Shown: piece by piece, positions 8,661 through 16,820 of the stretch | How positions within the stretch are numbered: the stretch's first letter is position 1 | Layout of the letters: the number at the start of each line of letters is the position of its first letter | Assembly (NCBI RefSeq): GCF_046523945.1 | Contig: NZ_CP171363.1 | Coordinates: 372,001-436,000, forward strand | Source: Faucicola mancuniensis | GTDB taxonomy: Bacteria > Pseudomonadota > Gammaproteobacteria > Pseudomonadales > Moraxellaceae | Direction: 5' to 3' | Length of the DNA: 64,000 bases | Program-made: the position numbers and the translations under genes | Notes under the pieces: generated by a model | The model's input: only the letters and a program-made list of their open reading frames with translations | Databases searched by the model: none | What the model was told of the DNA's origin: nothing

Positions 8661-9194
8661 TTATTGTAATTCTATCTTTTTTAAATGTTGTTTAAAAGAT
8701 TGTGATTTTTCCACATAATGTAGCGCCGAGCGTTTTAGTAGTTCGGCTCTTTCATTATCTAGCGTTTTTACCACTTTGGCTGGGCTTCCCATCACAACCG
8801 AATTATCAGAGATTTGCATATTTTCGGTGACTAGGGCATTTGCTCCGATAATACAATTTTTGCCGATATTGGCATGGTTTAGCACAATCGCTCCGATTCC
8901 GATAAGGCTGTTATCGCCAATCGTGCAACCATGTAACATGGCGAGATGACCGATGGTGACGCCTTTACCAATATTGACGTTAATCCCTGCGTCGGTGTGA
9001 ATGACGCTGTTTTCTTGAATATTGGTATTATCGCCTAGCATGATGGTGGCGTTGTCGCCACGAATGACTGCACCGAACCAAACGCTGACATTTTCGCCCA
9101 AGATGACATCGCCAATGACTTCGGCGGATTCTGCTATCCAGCCTGTGAATGGGGCTTTGTAGGTGGGTTGTTTGTTTTTCCATTGATAAAGCAT
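8661..9194 (-). CDS. Gamma-carbonic anhydrase family protein
   Basis: 177 residues of left-handed beta-helix hexapeptide repeats. The ATG at 9194 is preferred over the upstream start at 9224 because AAGGA precedes it at proper spacing. Putative zinc ligands are visible in VIHTDAGI, GHLAMLHGC and VLNHANIG. The conserved WFGAVIRGDNATIMLGDNTN and the C-terminal SPAKVVKTL place it with the YrdA/PaaY/CaiE branch of the gamma-CA superfamily. Members are trimeric, metal-binding and cytoplasmic; carbonic anhydrase activity is proven for only some of them. It is transcribed in the same direction as prfB, about 125 bp downstream. Confidence 0.85.
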   Translation of the reverse strand: MLYQWKNKQPTYKAPFTGWIAESAEVIGDVILGENVSVWFGAVIRGDNATIMLGDNTNIQENSVIHTDAGINVNIGKGVTIGHLAMLHGCTIGDNSLIGIGAIVLNHANIGKNCIIGANALVTENMQISDNSVVMGSPAKVVKTLDNERAELLKRSALHYVEKSQSFKQHLKKIELQ

Positions 9195-9224
9195 TTTGAT
9201 TTCCTTTTTATAGATATTTATCAA

Positions 9225-9296
9225 CTAATTTTCAATAACGCTTGGTGGGGCGTAACATTCTTCTTCAATGATATTAACATCTTCAGCAAAGGGCAT
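9225..9296 (-). CDS. Possible 23-residue small ORF between prfB and the gamma-CA gene
   Basis: ATG at 9296-9294 to TAG at 9227-9225 encodes an acidic peptide beginning MPFAEDVNIIEEECYAP. A GGG-containing purine run lies about 10 bases upstream. The start codon lies within the hairpin at 9288-9313. It fills the space between two co-directional genes. No family is recognised, and chance cannot be excluded at this length. Confidence 0.25.
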   Translation of the reverse strand: MPFAEDVNIIEEECYAPPSVIEN

Positions 9297-9313
9297 ATTC
9301 AATACGCCCTTTT
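9288..9313 (-). terminator. Possible weak terminator or hairpin after prfB
   Basis: AAAGGGC at 9288-9294 pairs with GCCCTTT at 9306-9312, just past the prfB stop at 9321. On the minus strand there is no T-run beyond TTT, so termination would be inefficient and read-through to the gamma-CA gene is plausible. Confidence 0.4.
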
Positions 9314-9320
9314 TCTAAAA

Positions 9321-10416
9321 CTACAAACCCGCTTTTAAGCTCGCCTCAATAAATTTATCCAAATCACCATCAAGCACCGCTTGCGTATTAGACGTTTCCA
9401 CGCCTGTGCGTAAATCCTTAATGCGTGAATCATCAAGCACATACGAACGGATTTGCGAACCCCAACCGATATCCGATTTGCTATCTTCTAACGCCTGTTG
9501 TTTTTCCATACGCATTTGCATTTCACGCTCGTACAGCTTGGCACGAAGCATTTTCATCGCCGTTTCACGGTTAGCGATTTGGCTACGTTCATTTTGACAC
9601 GCCACGACAATACCTGTCGGTTGGTGAGTAATTCGCACCGCAGAATCGGTGGTATTCACGTGCTGACCGCCTGCCCCACTGGAGCGATAAGTATCAATGC
9701 GTAAATCGGCAGGGTTGATTTCAATTTCAATATTATCATCAATTTCAGGCGACACAAACACCGATGAAAATGACGTATGACGACCGTTGTTGCTGTCAAA
9801 TGGCGACTTACGCACCAAACGATGTACGCCCGTTTCGGTGCGTAACCAACCAAACGCATAATCGCCTTTGACATGAATGGTCGCCGATTTAATCCCTGCG
9901 ACACCGCCTTCGGAAACTTCTACCACATCGGCTTTAAAGCCTTTGCTTTCCGCCCAACGCAAATACATTCTTAGCAAAATTTCCGCCCAATCTTGAGCTT
10001 CTGTACCGCCAGAGCCTGATTGAATGTCCAAATAACAGTCGTTTGCGTCCATTTCACCGCTAAACATACGTTTAAATTCAAGGTCGGCGACTTTGCTTTC
10101 CGCTTCGTCAAGTTCGGCTTGCACATCAGCAAGCAGACTTTCGTCATCTTCTTCTTGAGCCAATTCTAGCATGGCTTTTGTGTCTTCTAGCTTTTCATCA
10201 AGGGCGACAATCACGCCAATAATGCCGTCTAGTTGGGCTTTTTCTTTGCTAATTTTGGTAGCTCGTTCAGGGTCGTTCCACAGTTCTGGATTTTCTAATT
10301 CCAGATTGACTTCTTCAAGGCGTTCTTGTTTTGCCTCAATGTCAAAGATACCTCCGAAGTTGGTCGCCACGGTCGGCTAGGTTTTTGATGTGTTCTAAAT
10401 ATGGGTTAATTTCCAT
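9321..10416 (-). CDS. prfB: Peptide chain release factor 2, with programmed +1 frameshift
   Basis: RF2 reads UGA and UAA stop codons. The gene is in two frames. A 24-codon leader starts at ATG 10416 (MEINPYLEHIKNLADRGDQL) and meets an in-frame TGA at 10344-10342 in the context CTT TGA C. Slipping by one base joins it to the main frame (10343-9321) at residue D25, followed by IEAKQERLEE, giving 364 residues, the usual RF2 size. A Shine-Dalgarno-like GGAGG lies just upstream of the slip site, as in other prfB genes. The RF2-type SPF motif (KSPFDSNNG) and the GGQ peptidyl-hydrolysis motif (SGAGGQHVN, near residue 250) are intact. Low RF2 raises frameshifting, so the gene is autoregulated. Confidence 0.97.
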
Positions 10417-10545
10417 GATAATACCTCTCGGTGAATTTGGTTAAATGTCTTTGCTAAATGTCATAATTGGTTGGCTATTTTAACATATTTTTAAGCATAA
10501 ATATCATTGTGTCCATTTTTTTGCAAAAGCCATAAAAAACATTTA

Positions 10546-10747
10546 GAACCTGTATTCATAACTTTTTTGCAATCAAAAATGAGAGAAATCGCACGTTTTT
10601 CAAGGAAAAAACGCAGGCTGATAGTTATTCTATCAGACAAGTTTTTGACGAAGAAAAACAAGATTTAACCATTTTTGATGCAAAAGCAAATAAATATTCA
10701 TCAAATATTGATAAGATTTTAATGCGGAATGTTGTGAATACAGGTTC
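10546..10747 (+). mobile_element. MITE copy 2 (202 bp, target duplication TTA)
   Basis: Same family as copy 1. The ends are GAACCTGTATTCATAAC and GTTGTGAATACAGGTTC, flanked by TTA at 10543-10545 and 10748-10750, with central palindrome CTGATAG-TTATT-CTATCAG. The right-hand TTA is the complement of the ygiD stop codon, so the element inserted exactly at the end of that gene and the stop lies within the duplicated target. Confidence 0.85.
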
Positions 10748-11563
10748 TTAATCAAAACGATAAATATCCATCGTCAAACTATAATGTGCAAAACTTTCAT
10801 GCACCACGCTCATCATCTCCCCTGCCCCACGAGCAAAAAACAATGGCAAAAAATGCTCTGGCGTGGGGTGATTGTGGCTTGCCAACGCATGATTTTGCCA
10901 ATCAAACAAACCATTCACATCGTATCGCAACTGCTCAACCACCCAGTTTTTAAAGGTTTGGGCGTTTGGCTCAATCGCTTTATCACCAAAACGCACCTGT
11001 CGCAAATTATGGGTAATACTTCCAGAACCCATGATTAACACCTGCTCAGAGCGTAACGGTGCAAGCAGTTGCCCCAACTGATAACACGCCACCGCATCAA
11101 AAAAATACGGCAACGAAATCTGCACAATCGGCACGTCCGCATTCGGATACATATGCAACAACGGCGTCCAAACCCCATGGTCAAGCGGTCTATCGCTATC
11201 TAGCGACACCGCCACGCCCCTATCGGCTAACTGTGTTGCCAAACTTTCAGCGACCTGTGTTTGCCCATCGGCAGGATAATCTAACTCATACAACTCGGCT
11301 GGAAAACCGCCAAAATCATGCCAAGTCGCAGGCACAGGGTTGGCATTAATCTGTAACGTTTCGCTTTGCCAATGGGCGGACATGATGATAATCACTTGTG
11401 GCTTTGGTAGATTTTTACCGATTTTTTGTAAAGTTTGGGTATAAGTGCTTTGCTCAATGGCAATCGTTGGCGAACCGTGAGAAATAAACAAACTTGGCAA
11501 AGTTTGGGCTTCATAAGGTTTGGTTGATAAAATAGGTTTGAGTGTTAAAGGATTATTTTTCAT
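10748..11563 (-). CDS. ygiD: DODA-type extradiol ring-cleavage dioxygenase family (YgiD-like)
   Basis: 271 residues of the class III extradiol (LigB/DODA) fold. The likely iron-ligand histidines are in FISHGSPTIA (near 30), SAHWQSET and LDHGVWTPLL. GSGSITHNLRQV and the HDFGGFPAELYELDYPA loop are typical of the family. YgiD in E. coli has 4,5-DOPA dioxygenase activity, but the natural substrate in bacteria is unclear. The stop codon coincides with the target duplication of the adjoining MITE, so the mRNA now runs into that element. The gene is probably monocistronic. Confidence 0.85.
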   Translation of the reverse strand: MKNNPLTLKPILSTKPYEAQTLPSLFISHGSPTIAIEQSTYTQTLQKIGKNLPKPQVIIIMSAHWQSETLQINANPVPATWHDFGGFPAELYELDYPADGQTQVAESLATQLADRGVAVSLDSDRPLDHGVWTPLLHMYPNADVPIVQISLPYFFDAVACYQLGQLLAPLRSEQVLIMGSGSITHNLRQVRFGDKAIEPNAQTFKNWVVEQLRYDVNGLFDWQNHALASHNHPTPEHFLPLFFARGAGEMMSVVHESFAHYSLTMDIYRFD

Positions 11564-11611
11564 TAGTTTTCCTAAAATTTTATGATGTATTTTTTAGATT
11601 TAATATAGATT

Positions 11612-11648
11612 AAAAAAAAAAACAAGGCATATTTTTGATATACCTTGC
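11612..11648 (-). terminator. Rho-independent terminator after the 126-residue lipoprotein gene
   Basis: On the minus strand CAAGGTATAT pairs with ATATGCCTTG (one G-U) around CAAAA, followed by a run of at least ten T's. It separates this gene from ygiD. Confidence 0.8.
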
Positions 11649-11674
11649 TTTGATAAAATCAATGATAACGTAAA

Positions 11675-12055
11675 TTAGTAACGCAGTTGCCAATGATTAT
11701 TTTGGCGAATTAGGCGAATTTTGCCATCGTTTGACACATAGCCACCTTTTACTACGTCCATCAAAATTGACTTATCACCGCCATGACTTGCCCAAAACAG
11801 TTCGGCTTGCGTTCTATCATCTGACAAAATCACATACACCGCAAGCGTGTCGTTCATGGGGTCGTCAAGTTTGATATCCGCTACGTCAAAGACTTGGACG
11901 CACGCTTGTTTGACAAAAGAATACTGCTGACCTGCGGACGCAAGGCAACCGTGTGCATCTGTGTCGCCACCAATGATGGGGCTTTGTGAAAGATTTTTTT
12001 GGCTACAAGCGGTTAGCATCAGGGTACTCAACAACAGCGATACATAAATTTTCAT
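11675..12055 (-). CDS. Small lipoprotein of unknown function
   Basis: 126 residues. The N-terminus is a lipoprotein signal peptide with lipobox LTAC (MKIYVSLLLSTLMLTAC), so the mature protein should be lipidated at Cys17. The mature part has a short polar linker and then a compact domain with VQVFDVADIKLDDPMNDTLA, AELFWASHGG and a C-terminus that repeats aromatic/basic residues (GKIRLIRQNNHWQLRY). I do not recognise the family. It is followed by its own terminator and lies downstream of a UPF0149 gene on the same strand. Confidence 0.6.
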   Translation of the reverse strand: MKIYVSLLLSTLMLTACSQKNLSQSPIIGGDTDAHGCLASAGQQYSFVKQACVQVFDVADIKLDDPMNDTLAVYVILSDDRTQAELFWASHGGDKSILMDVVKGGYVSNDGKIRLIRQNNHWQLRY

Positions 12056-12093
12056 GGTTTGCCTTCACAGTTTTTATCAATAAAATTTGTCAA

Positions 12094-12633
12094 TTAATCA
12101 TTGGTATGAAACAATAAAAATAGCTCAACGACATTTTTTTCAATCGCTTCTGCCATTTGCGACATCGTGCTTGGGTCATCCATTAGCTCTTTCATATCGG
12201 CTTCTTCTTCGTCAATACCGCTAAACAGCACCATCGGTAAGGTCAGCATTGCCACATCTTCTTCGGTATTGCTATCGGCAAACCAGTCGTCCGCTTCGTC
12301 ATCGCTTGCGTACATCGCATCAACAAAGCCCACCGACCACTCGCCCACGTCCGATTGCTCAATGTCGCTGTAATCGGTATCTTCAATATCAAAAGGCAGT
12401 TCAATGGCTTTTTCATCTTGCAAAGTGGCTTGTAGCTCGTTTCGCCATTCGCTGATTGCTTGTAAAATGGCAGGATTGACTTGTTTTTCGTTGCCTTCAA
12501 ACAATAGCGATTGCCAGTTTTTTAACGATTTTGCGACCACTGATGCGGTCAAAAAACCATGTGTCGCAAGGCTTGATAAGCCAAACTGGTTATCTTCACT
12601 GTCTAAAAAATCAATTAAATCATCAAAGTTCAT
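12094..12633 (-). CDS. UPF0149 (YgfB/YecA-like) family protein
   Basis: 179 residues, strongly acidic. The N-terminal FDDLIDFLDSEDNQFGLSSLATHGFLTA and the later WSVGFVDAMYASDDEADDWF follow the UPF0149 pattern, in which a helical domain of unknown role contains a conserved HG near the start and a W-GF motif in the middle. Family members such as YgfB in Pseudomonas influence gene regulation, but no function can be assigned here. No C-terminal SEC-type zinc motif is present, so it is YgfB-like rather than YecA-like. It sits between an acidic small protein gene and a lipoprotein gene on the same strand. Confidence 0.75.
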   Translation of the reverse strand: MNFDDLIDFLDSEDNQFGLSSLATHGFLTASVVAKSLKNWQSLLFEGNEKQVNPAILQAISEWRNELQATLQDEKAIELPFDIEDTDYSDIEQSDVGEWSVGFVDAMYASDDEADDWFADSNTEEDVAMLTLPMVLFSGIDEEEADMKELMDDPSTMSQMAEAIEKNVVELFLLFHTND

Positions 12634-12680
12634 GTATTATCCTTGTGGTGATGATGTGTATTTTATATCTTGATACACAT

Positions 12681-12911
12681 TTAAAAATCGTCATCATCAT
12701 CTAAATCATCTAATCTGTCCAAATCGTCATCAAAACTGTCTTTTAATGAACGCTCCAAACGTTTTTCCGCCAAAAAATTGTCAATCAAAAGGCGTTTTTC
12801 TAGGCTGTTACCACGCCCACGAGCCGTTACATCATCATCGGCAAGGCGTGCATCTTCGTCATCATCAAAATTATCATCTTCAAAGCTATCATCAATATCG
12901 GTGTCAGCCAT
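12681..12911 (-). CDS. Acidic 76-residue protein, possibly PA3496-like
   Basis: A small, highly charged protein with acidic ends (DIDDSFEDDNFDDDEDARL and DDLDRLDDLDDDDDF) around a basic core (LEKRLLIDNFLAEKRLERSL). That arrangement, acidic then an arginine/leucine-rich amphipathic helix, resembles small proteins annotated as the PA3496 family. The match is by overall pattern only. The length agrees. It has no signal peptide or membrane helix. It is co-directional with the UPF0149 gene, 47 bp upstream of it. Confidence 0.55.
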   Translation of the reverse strand: MADTDIDDSFEDDNFDDDEDARLADDDVTARGRGNSLEKRLLIDNFLAEKRLERSLKDSFDDDLDRLDDLDDDDDF

Positions 12912-13025
12912 GTCAGCTCCTGTTATTATTTAAATGGGTGAAAAAAATGATAAAAATAAAACAGCCTTATAAAGGGTTTTAAAAAAATTGTCAAGTTTTA
13001 TTTTAAGAATAAGACAATTTTGTAA

Positions 13026-13034
13026 ATTTTTGCG
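13026..13034. repeat. Left 9-bp target-site duplication of the IS4-family element
   Basis: ATTTTTGCG at 13026-13034 is repeated exactly at 14230-14238, directly outside the two inverted repeats. Confidence 0.9.
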
Positions 13035-14229
13035 CTCTGCACACGACAGAAACTACTAAAATAAAGTTGATTTTCTTTTAAAACTGAGAAAATCAACCAA
13101 CCTATTAAAAAAAGCAAAATCACCACACATAATAAACCGTCTAAATCCATCAATCAGAAAATCTAACCCCAAAGCAAAAACACTTGACTGAGGACGACCA
13201 TTAGACTTAAGGCAACGTTTATAATGACTAGGCTTATCATCAATGACCGCCAAGCCAGTCAAATAAGCCCAACAAAAGGCTAACGCATTTACCGCAACCA
13301 ATTTACTCACTCTGTCTTGTTTAGTCAAATGCGTATCCTCAAGATTAAAACCACGCCCCTTTAAACAAGAAAACAGCGTTTCAATCTGCCAACGCATCGC
13401 ATAAGTTGCCATAGGGTCAATATCATCAAAATCATTGGTAGCCACAATCACATAATCATTATCACTATCAAGCTTTGCCGATACCTTGACAGGACACTTA
13501 TCAACAAAGAGTGTTCTAGCATGGTGATAAGTATCTTGCTGGTTTAAATTATGAAATAGTGTTTTAATTTGTACGCTTTGTCCTTGTGTATTGGTCACTT
13601 TACTGTCTTTTTTAATGCGTATGGCAAATTTAATATTTTGTTTTGTTAGCCAGTCGAACCATGCAGAACCCACAAATTCTCTATCGGCTAATACTTTTTG
13701 TATTTTATCTTTACCAAAGGTGTGAATGAATTTTTCAATGAGTTGTGTTCTCTCTAGTGTTTTTGAGTTGCCTTGTTTGTCTAGCATTGTCCAGTATAAG
13801 GGTATGGCAATGCCTTTGTGTACAACAGCTAACATGAAGATGTTGATGTTGCTTTTTCCCCATTTCCAGTTGGTACGGTCAATGGTGAGTGTGACTTTGT
13901 TTAGTCCAAATAGTTGAAAGATAAGGCGTGCTATTTGGTGTTCATTTAGGGGTGTTTGGGCGAAAAAGTGTTGTATTCTTCGGTAGTTGCTGTCATTTGT
14001 TGTGCTGTTGGTAAAGTGTCTGGCTATCTTTTTTAGGTTACTGCTTTGGGCGGTAATGATGGCTATTATCATTAGACTTAAGCAGTTGATTTTTGCCTTG
14101 TGTATTGTTAGGTTTTGCGATAAAATTCTTTCTAGTCTGATAAGGTTTGGCATGGTTTTAATTCGTCGGAAAAATTACTATTATGCCATTGTTTTATCAG
14201 ACTTTTTTGTTTTTTTGTCGTGTGCAGAG
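13035..14229 (-). mobile_element. Complete IS4-family insertion sequence (1195 bp)
   Basis: The terminal inverted repeats CTCTGCACACGACA (13035-13048) and the complement at 14216-14229 are identical over 14 bp. The element is bounded by the 9-bp direct repeat ATTTTTGCG. One transposase gene fills it. It inserted in intergenic DNA 5 bp beyond the glyA terminator, so no gene is broken. The perfect ends and perfect duplication argue for a recent, probably active copy. Confidence 0.95.
13056..14153 (-). CDS. IS4-family transposase
   Basis: 365 residues, an intact DDE transposase. The first aspartate is in LTIDRTNWKWG (D92), the second in VLADREFVG (D157). The glutamate (E258) is in the exact IS4 YREK signature, Y-x2-R-x3-E-x6-K (YAMRWQIETLFSCLK, residues 251-265). 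The C-terminal RGFNLEDTHLT is also usual for the group. No frameshift or stop interrupts the frame. It cuts and pastes its own element. Confidence 0.95.
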   Translation of the reverse strand: MPNLIRLERILSQNLTIHKAKINCLSLMIIAIITAQSSNLKKIARHFTNSTTNDSNYRRIQHFFAQTPLNEHQIARLIFQLFGLNKVTLTIDRTNWKWGKSNINIFMLAVVHKGIAIPLYWTMLDKQGNSKTLERTQLIEKFIHTFGKDKIQKVLADREFVGSAWFDWLTKQNIKFAIRIKKDSKVTNTQGQSVQIKTLFHNLNQQDTYHHARTLFVDKCPVKVSAKLDSDNDYVIVATNDFDDIDPMATYAMRWQIETLFSCLKGRGFNLEDTHLTKQDRVSKLVAVNALAFCWAYLTGLAVIDDKPSHYKRCLKSNGRPQSSVFALGLDFLIDGFRRFIMCGDFAFFNRLVDFLSFKRKSTLF

Positions 14230-14238
14230 ATTTTTGCG
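14230..14238. repeat. Right 9-bp target-site duplication of the IS4-family element
   Basis: Exact copy of ATTTTTGCG from 13026-13034, directly outside the right inverted repeat. Confidence 0.9.
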
Positions 14239-14240
14239 AT

Positions 14241-14277
14241 AAAAAAGGCTAAAATTCAAATAATTTTAGCCTTTTTT
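14241..14277 (-). terminator. Rho-independent terminator after glyA
   Basis: AAAAGGCTAAAATT pairs with AATTTTAGCCTTTT around CAAAT. It is symmetrical and T-tailed on both strands. It lies 19 bp past the glyA stop codon, between glyA and the IS. Confidence 0.9.
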
Positions 14278-14295
14278 CATCAGTTTAATGTTAAT

Positions 14296-15558
14296 TTATT
14301 TGGCATTTTTTTCATAAACTGGGAATTTTGCACACACGGCTTTGACTTTTTCACGGACTTCGCCAATTACTTTTTCATCGCCACGGCTGTCCAAAATATC
14401 ACAAATCCAACTTGCCAACTCTTTAACTTGCTCTTCTTTAAAGCCACGAGTTGTTACCGCTGGTGTACCGATACGCACGCCTGACGTTACAAACGGTGAT
14501 TTTGGGTCGTTTGGCACGGCATTTTTGTTCACGGTGATGTAGGCATCACCTAACCATTTGTCTGCTTCTTTGCCTGTGATTTCTTGTTTAATCAAGCTGA
14601 TTAACATCAAGTGGTTTTCTGTACCGCCTGATACGATATCATAGCCACGATTGATGATGACTTCTGCCATCGCTTTGGCGTTTTTGACGACTTGTTGTTG
14701 ATAGGCTTTGTAGTCATCGCTTAGGGCTTCTTTAAAACAAATCGCTTTGGCGGCGATGGCGTGCATTAAAGGACCGCCTTGATTACCAGGGAAAACCGCT
14801 GAGTTTAATTTTTTCTCAATTTCTGGATTGGCTTTTGCCAAAATCAAACCTGAACGTGGACCACGCAAAGTTTTGTGTGTGGTGGTGGTGGTTACGTCTG
14901 CGATTTGCACTGGGCTTGGGTACACGCCTGCAGCGACAAGACCTGCCACGTGTGCCATATCTACAAACAAGTACGCACCCACGCTGTCGGCGATTTCACG
15001 GAATTTTTGCCAATCAACCACTTGGCTATAGGCTGAAAAACCTGCGATAATCATTTTTGGTTTGTGTTCTTTGGCAAGGCGTTCTACTTCGTCATAGTCA
15101 ATCAAGCCTGTTTCTTTGTTCAAGCCATATTGTACAGCGTTGTAGTTACGACCTGAAAAGTTCACAGACGCACCATGTGTCAAGTGTCCTCCATCGGCAA
15201 GGCTCATGCCAAGTACGGTGTCGTTAGGCTCAAGCAATGCCAAAAATACCGCACTGTTGGCTTGGCTACCTGCGTGGGGCTGTACGTTGACATAGTCTGC
15301 ACCGAATAATTCTTTGGCACGGTCAATCGCCAATTGTTCCACCACGTCCACATATTCACAGCCACCGTAATAGCGTTTACCAGGATAGCCTTCAGCATAT
15401 TTGTTGGTTAAGTCCGAGCCTTGTGCTTCCATGACCGCTTGTGAGCAGTAGTTTTCTGAAGCGATTAGCTCAATGTGTGATTCTTGACGAGCGGTTTCGC
15501 CGTCCATCGCTTTGGCTAATTCTGGGTCAAATTCGTGGATTGAGATATTTTTAAACAT
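14296..15558 (-). CDS. glyA: Serine hydroxymethyltransferase
   Basis: 420 residues. It interconverts serine and glycine with tetrahydrofolate, the main source of one-carbon units. The PLP-binding lysine is in TTTTHKTLRGPRSG (near residue 230). Other family landmarks are ENYCSQAVMEAQGS, the YYGGCEYVD substrate loop, and HLMLISL. Its length is usual for the bacterial enzyme. The gene is flanked by a strong terminator, and its product feeds the purine pathway to which the nearby purC belongs. The stretch 15559-15667 upstream is AT-rich and holds no gene. Confidence 0.96.
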   Translation of the reverse strand: MFKNISIHEFDPELAKAMDGETARQESHIELIASENYCSQAVMEAQGSDLTNKYAEGYPGKRYYGGCEYVDVVEQLAIDRAKELFGADYVNVQPHAGSQANSAVFLALLEPNDTVLGMSLADGGHLTHGASVNFSGRNYNAVQYGLNKETGLIDYDEVERLAKEHKPKMIIAGFSAYSQVVDWQKFREIADSVGAYLFVDMAHVAGLVAAGVYPSPVQIADVTTTTTHKTLRGPRSGLILAKANPEIEKKLNSAVFPGNQGGPLMHAIAAKAICFKEALSDDYKAYQQQVVKNAKAMAEVIINRGYDIVSGGTENHLMLISLIKQEITGKEADKWLGDAYITVNKNAVPNDPKSPFVTSGVRIGTPAVTTRGFKEEQVKELASWICDILDSRGDEKVIGEVREKVKAVCAKFPVYEKNAK

Positions 15559-15667
15559 AAAAATTTTCCTTGATAGGGCTAAAAATTTGGATAAAAAATA
15601 ATGTGCTTAGTGTAACATGAATGTATGTAAAAAATGTAGCAAAAATTCCAAAATTTTTATCCAAAAC

Positions 15668-15696
15668 AAAAAAACTGGGCGATAACCCAGTTTCTT
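15668..15696 (-). terminator. Rho-independent terminator after purC
   Basis: AAACTGGG and CCCAGTTT form a stem around CGATAA, with T's following on the minus strand. It lies 27 bp past the purC stop codon. Confidence 0.8.
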
Positions 15697-15722
15697 AAAC
15701 AGCAAGAAAAATTAAGCCAACA

Positions 15723-16439
15723 TTAGTACGCCATTGGCACACCAATACGGCGAGCGACTTCTTCATAGCCTTCAATCACATCGCCAAGGCTTTGACGAAA
15801 ACGGTCTTTGTCCAGTTTTTTCTTGGTTTCTTTGTCCCACACACGGCAACCATCTGGCGAAAATTCATCACCCAATACGATACGGTCTTTGAACACACCA
15901 AATTCCAATTTAAAATCAACCAACATCAAACCGCCTTCATCAAACATTTTTGACAACACGTCATTGACTTGATAGGTTAATTTTTTCATTTCATCAAGCT
16001 GTGCTTGCGTTGCCCAGCCCAATGAAATCGCCAAAGACTCATTTACCAATGGGTCGCCCAAACCGTCATCTTTAAAAAACAGCTCAAACGTTGGTGGATT
16101 GAGGGCTTGCCCTTCGGTCAAACCCAAACGGCGAACGATACTGCCTGCCGCATAGTTACGTACCACACATTCCACAGGAATCATTTTTAAACGTTTCACC
16201 AACACATCTTCTTCGGTCAGTTGTTGTTCAAAATGCGTTTCAATGCCTGCTTCGCTTAATTTTTGCATGATAAACGCATTAAAACGGTTGTTCACCTTGC
16301 CTTTGCGGTCAAGCTGTTCAATACGCTCACCGTTAAATGCTGACGTGTCATCACGAAAGTGCATAATAAGGTAATCAGGATTTTCTGTTTCGTACACAGA
16401 TTTGGCTTTGCCTTTGTAGAGCAGTTCTTTTTTTTGCAT
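15723..16439 (-). CDS. purC: Phosphoribosylaminoimidazole-succinocarboxamide synthase
   Basis: 238 residues. SAICAR synthetase joins CAIR and aspartate with ATP in purine synthesis. The signature starts with LLYKGKAKSVYETENPDYL. MIPVECVVRNYAAGSIVRRLG and LVDFKLEFGVFKDRIVLGDEFSPDGCRVWD follow at the usual spacing, the latter carrying the magnesium- and nucleotide-binding acidic residues. The order dapA - bamC-type lipoprotein - purC is conserved in gammaproteobacteria, and here all three are on the minus strand. A terminator follows. Confidence 0.96.
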   Translation of the reverse strand: MQKKELLYKGKAKSVYETENPDYLIMHFRDDTSAFNGERIEQLDRKGKVNNRFNAFIMQKLSEAGIETHFEQQLTEEDVLVKRLKMIPVECVVRNYAAGSIVRRLGLTEGQALNPPTFELFFKDDGLGDPLVNESLAISLGWATQAQLDEMKKLTYQVNDVLSKMFDEGGLMLVDFKLEFGVFKDRIVLGDEFSPDGCRVWDKETKKKLDKDRFRQSLGDVIEGYEEVARRIGVPMAY

Positions 16440-16509
16440 CAGGAATTTTCCTTACAGTTGTTTTTTAACAGTTATTTTTTAAAAAATCATGAAAAAATTT
16501 TTGCAAAAA

Positions 16510-16785
16510 TTATTGCTTGGTTGCAATCGGTTTTGGCAGTTCAAAACGTTTGCCTTTTTCATTTTCTAAAGTCAAAGTATTTTGTCCAACTTGGGGTACT
16601 TGATACAGTGGTACAAAGGCTCTGGCTTGGGAATCTACAGGTAATTGCACAGGCGGTAAGGCGGTCGCTTGCTGATAATCCAGCGAATTGTCGCCAACGT
16701 TATTGCGAAAGGTTGAACACCCTGTCAACCACGATACCGCAAGGACTGGGGTAATTAACATGACGATTTTTTTTGAAATTTTCAT
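16510..16785 (-). CDS. Short BamC-like outer-membrane lipoprotein
   Basis: 91 residues with a lipoprotein signal peptide and lipobox LTGC (Cys23). The mature part LDYQQATALPPVQLPVDSQA resembles the extended N-terminal segment of BamC, the stretch that wraps around BamD in the outer-membrane protein assembly complex. It occupies the exact position of bamC between dapA and purC. The two helix-grip domains of full-length BamC (about 340 residues in E. coli) are missing. Either this is a naturally minimal BamC or a shortened gene. There is no leftover downstream coding sequence, so a recent truncation is not evident. Confidence 0.65.
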   Translation of the reverse strand: MKISKKIVMLITPVLAVSWLTGCSTFRNNVGDNSLDYQQATALPPVQLPVDSQARAFVPLYQVPQVGQNTLTLENEKGKRFELPKPIATKQ

Positions 16786-16820
16786 AATTTATCACTTAAG
16801 GTTATATGATAGGGTAAAAT

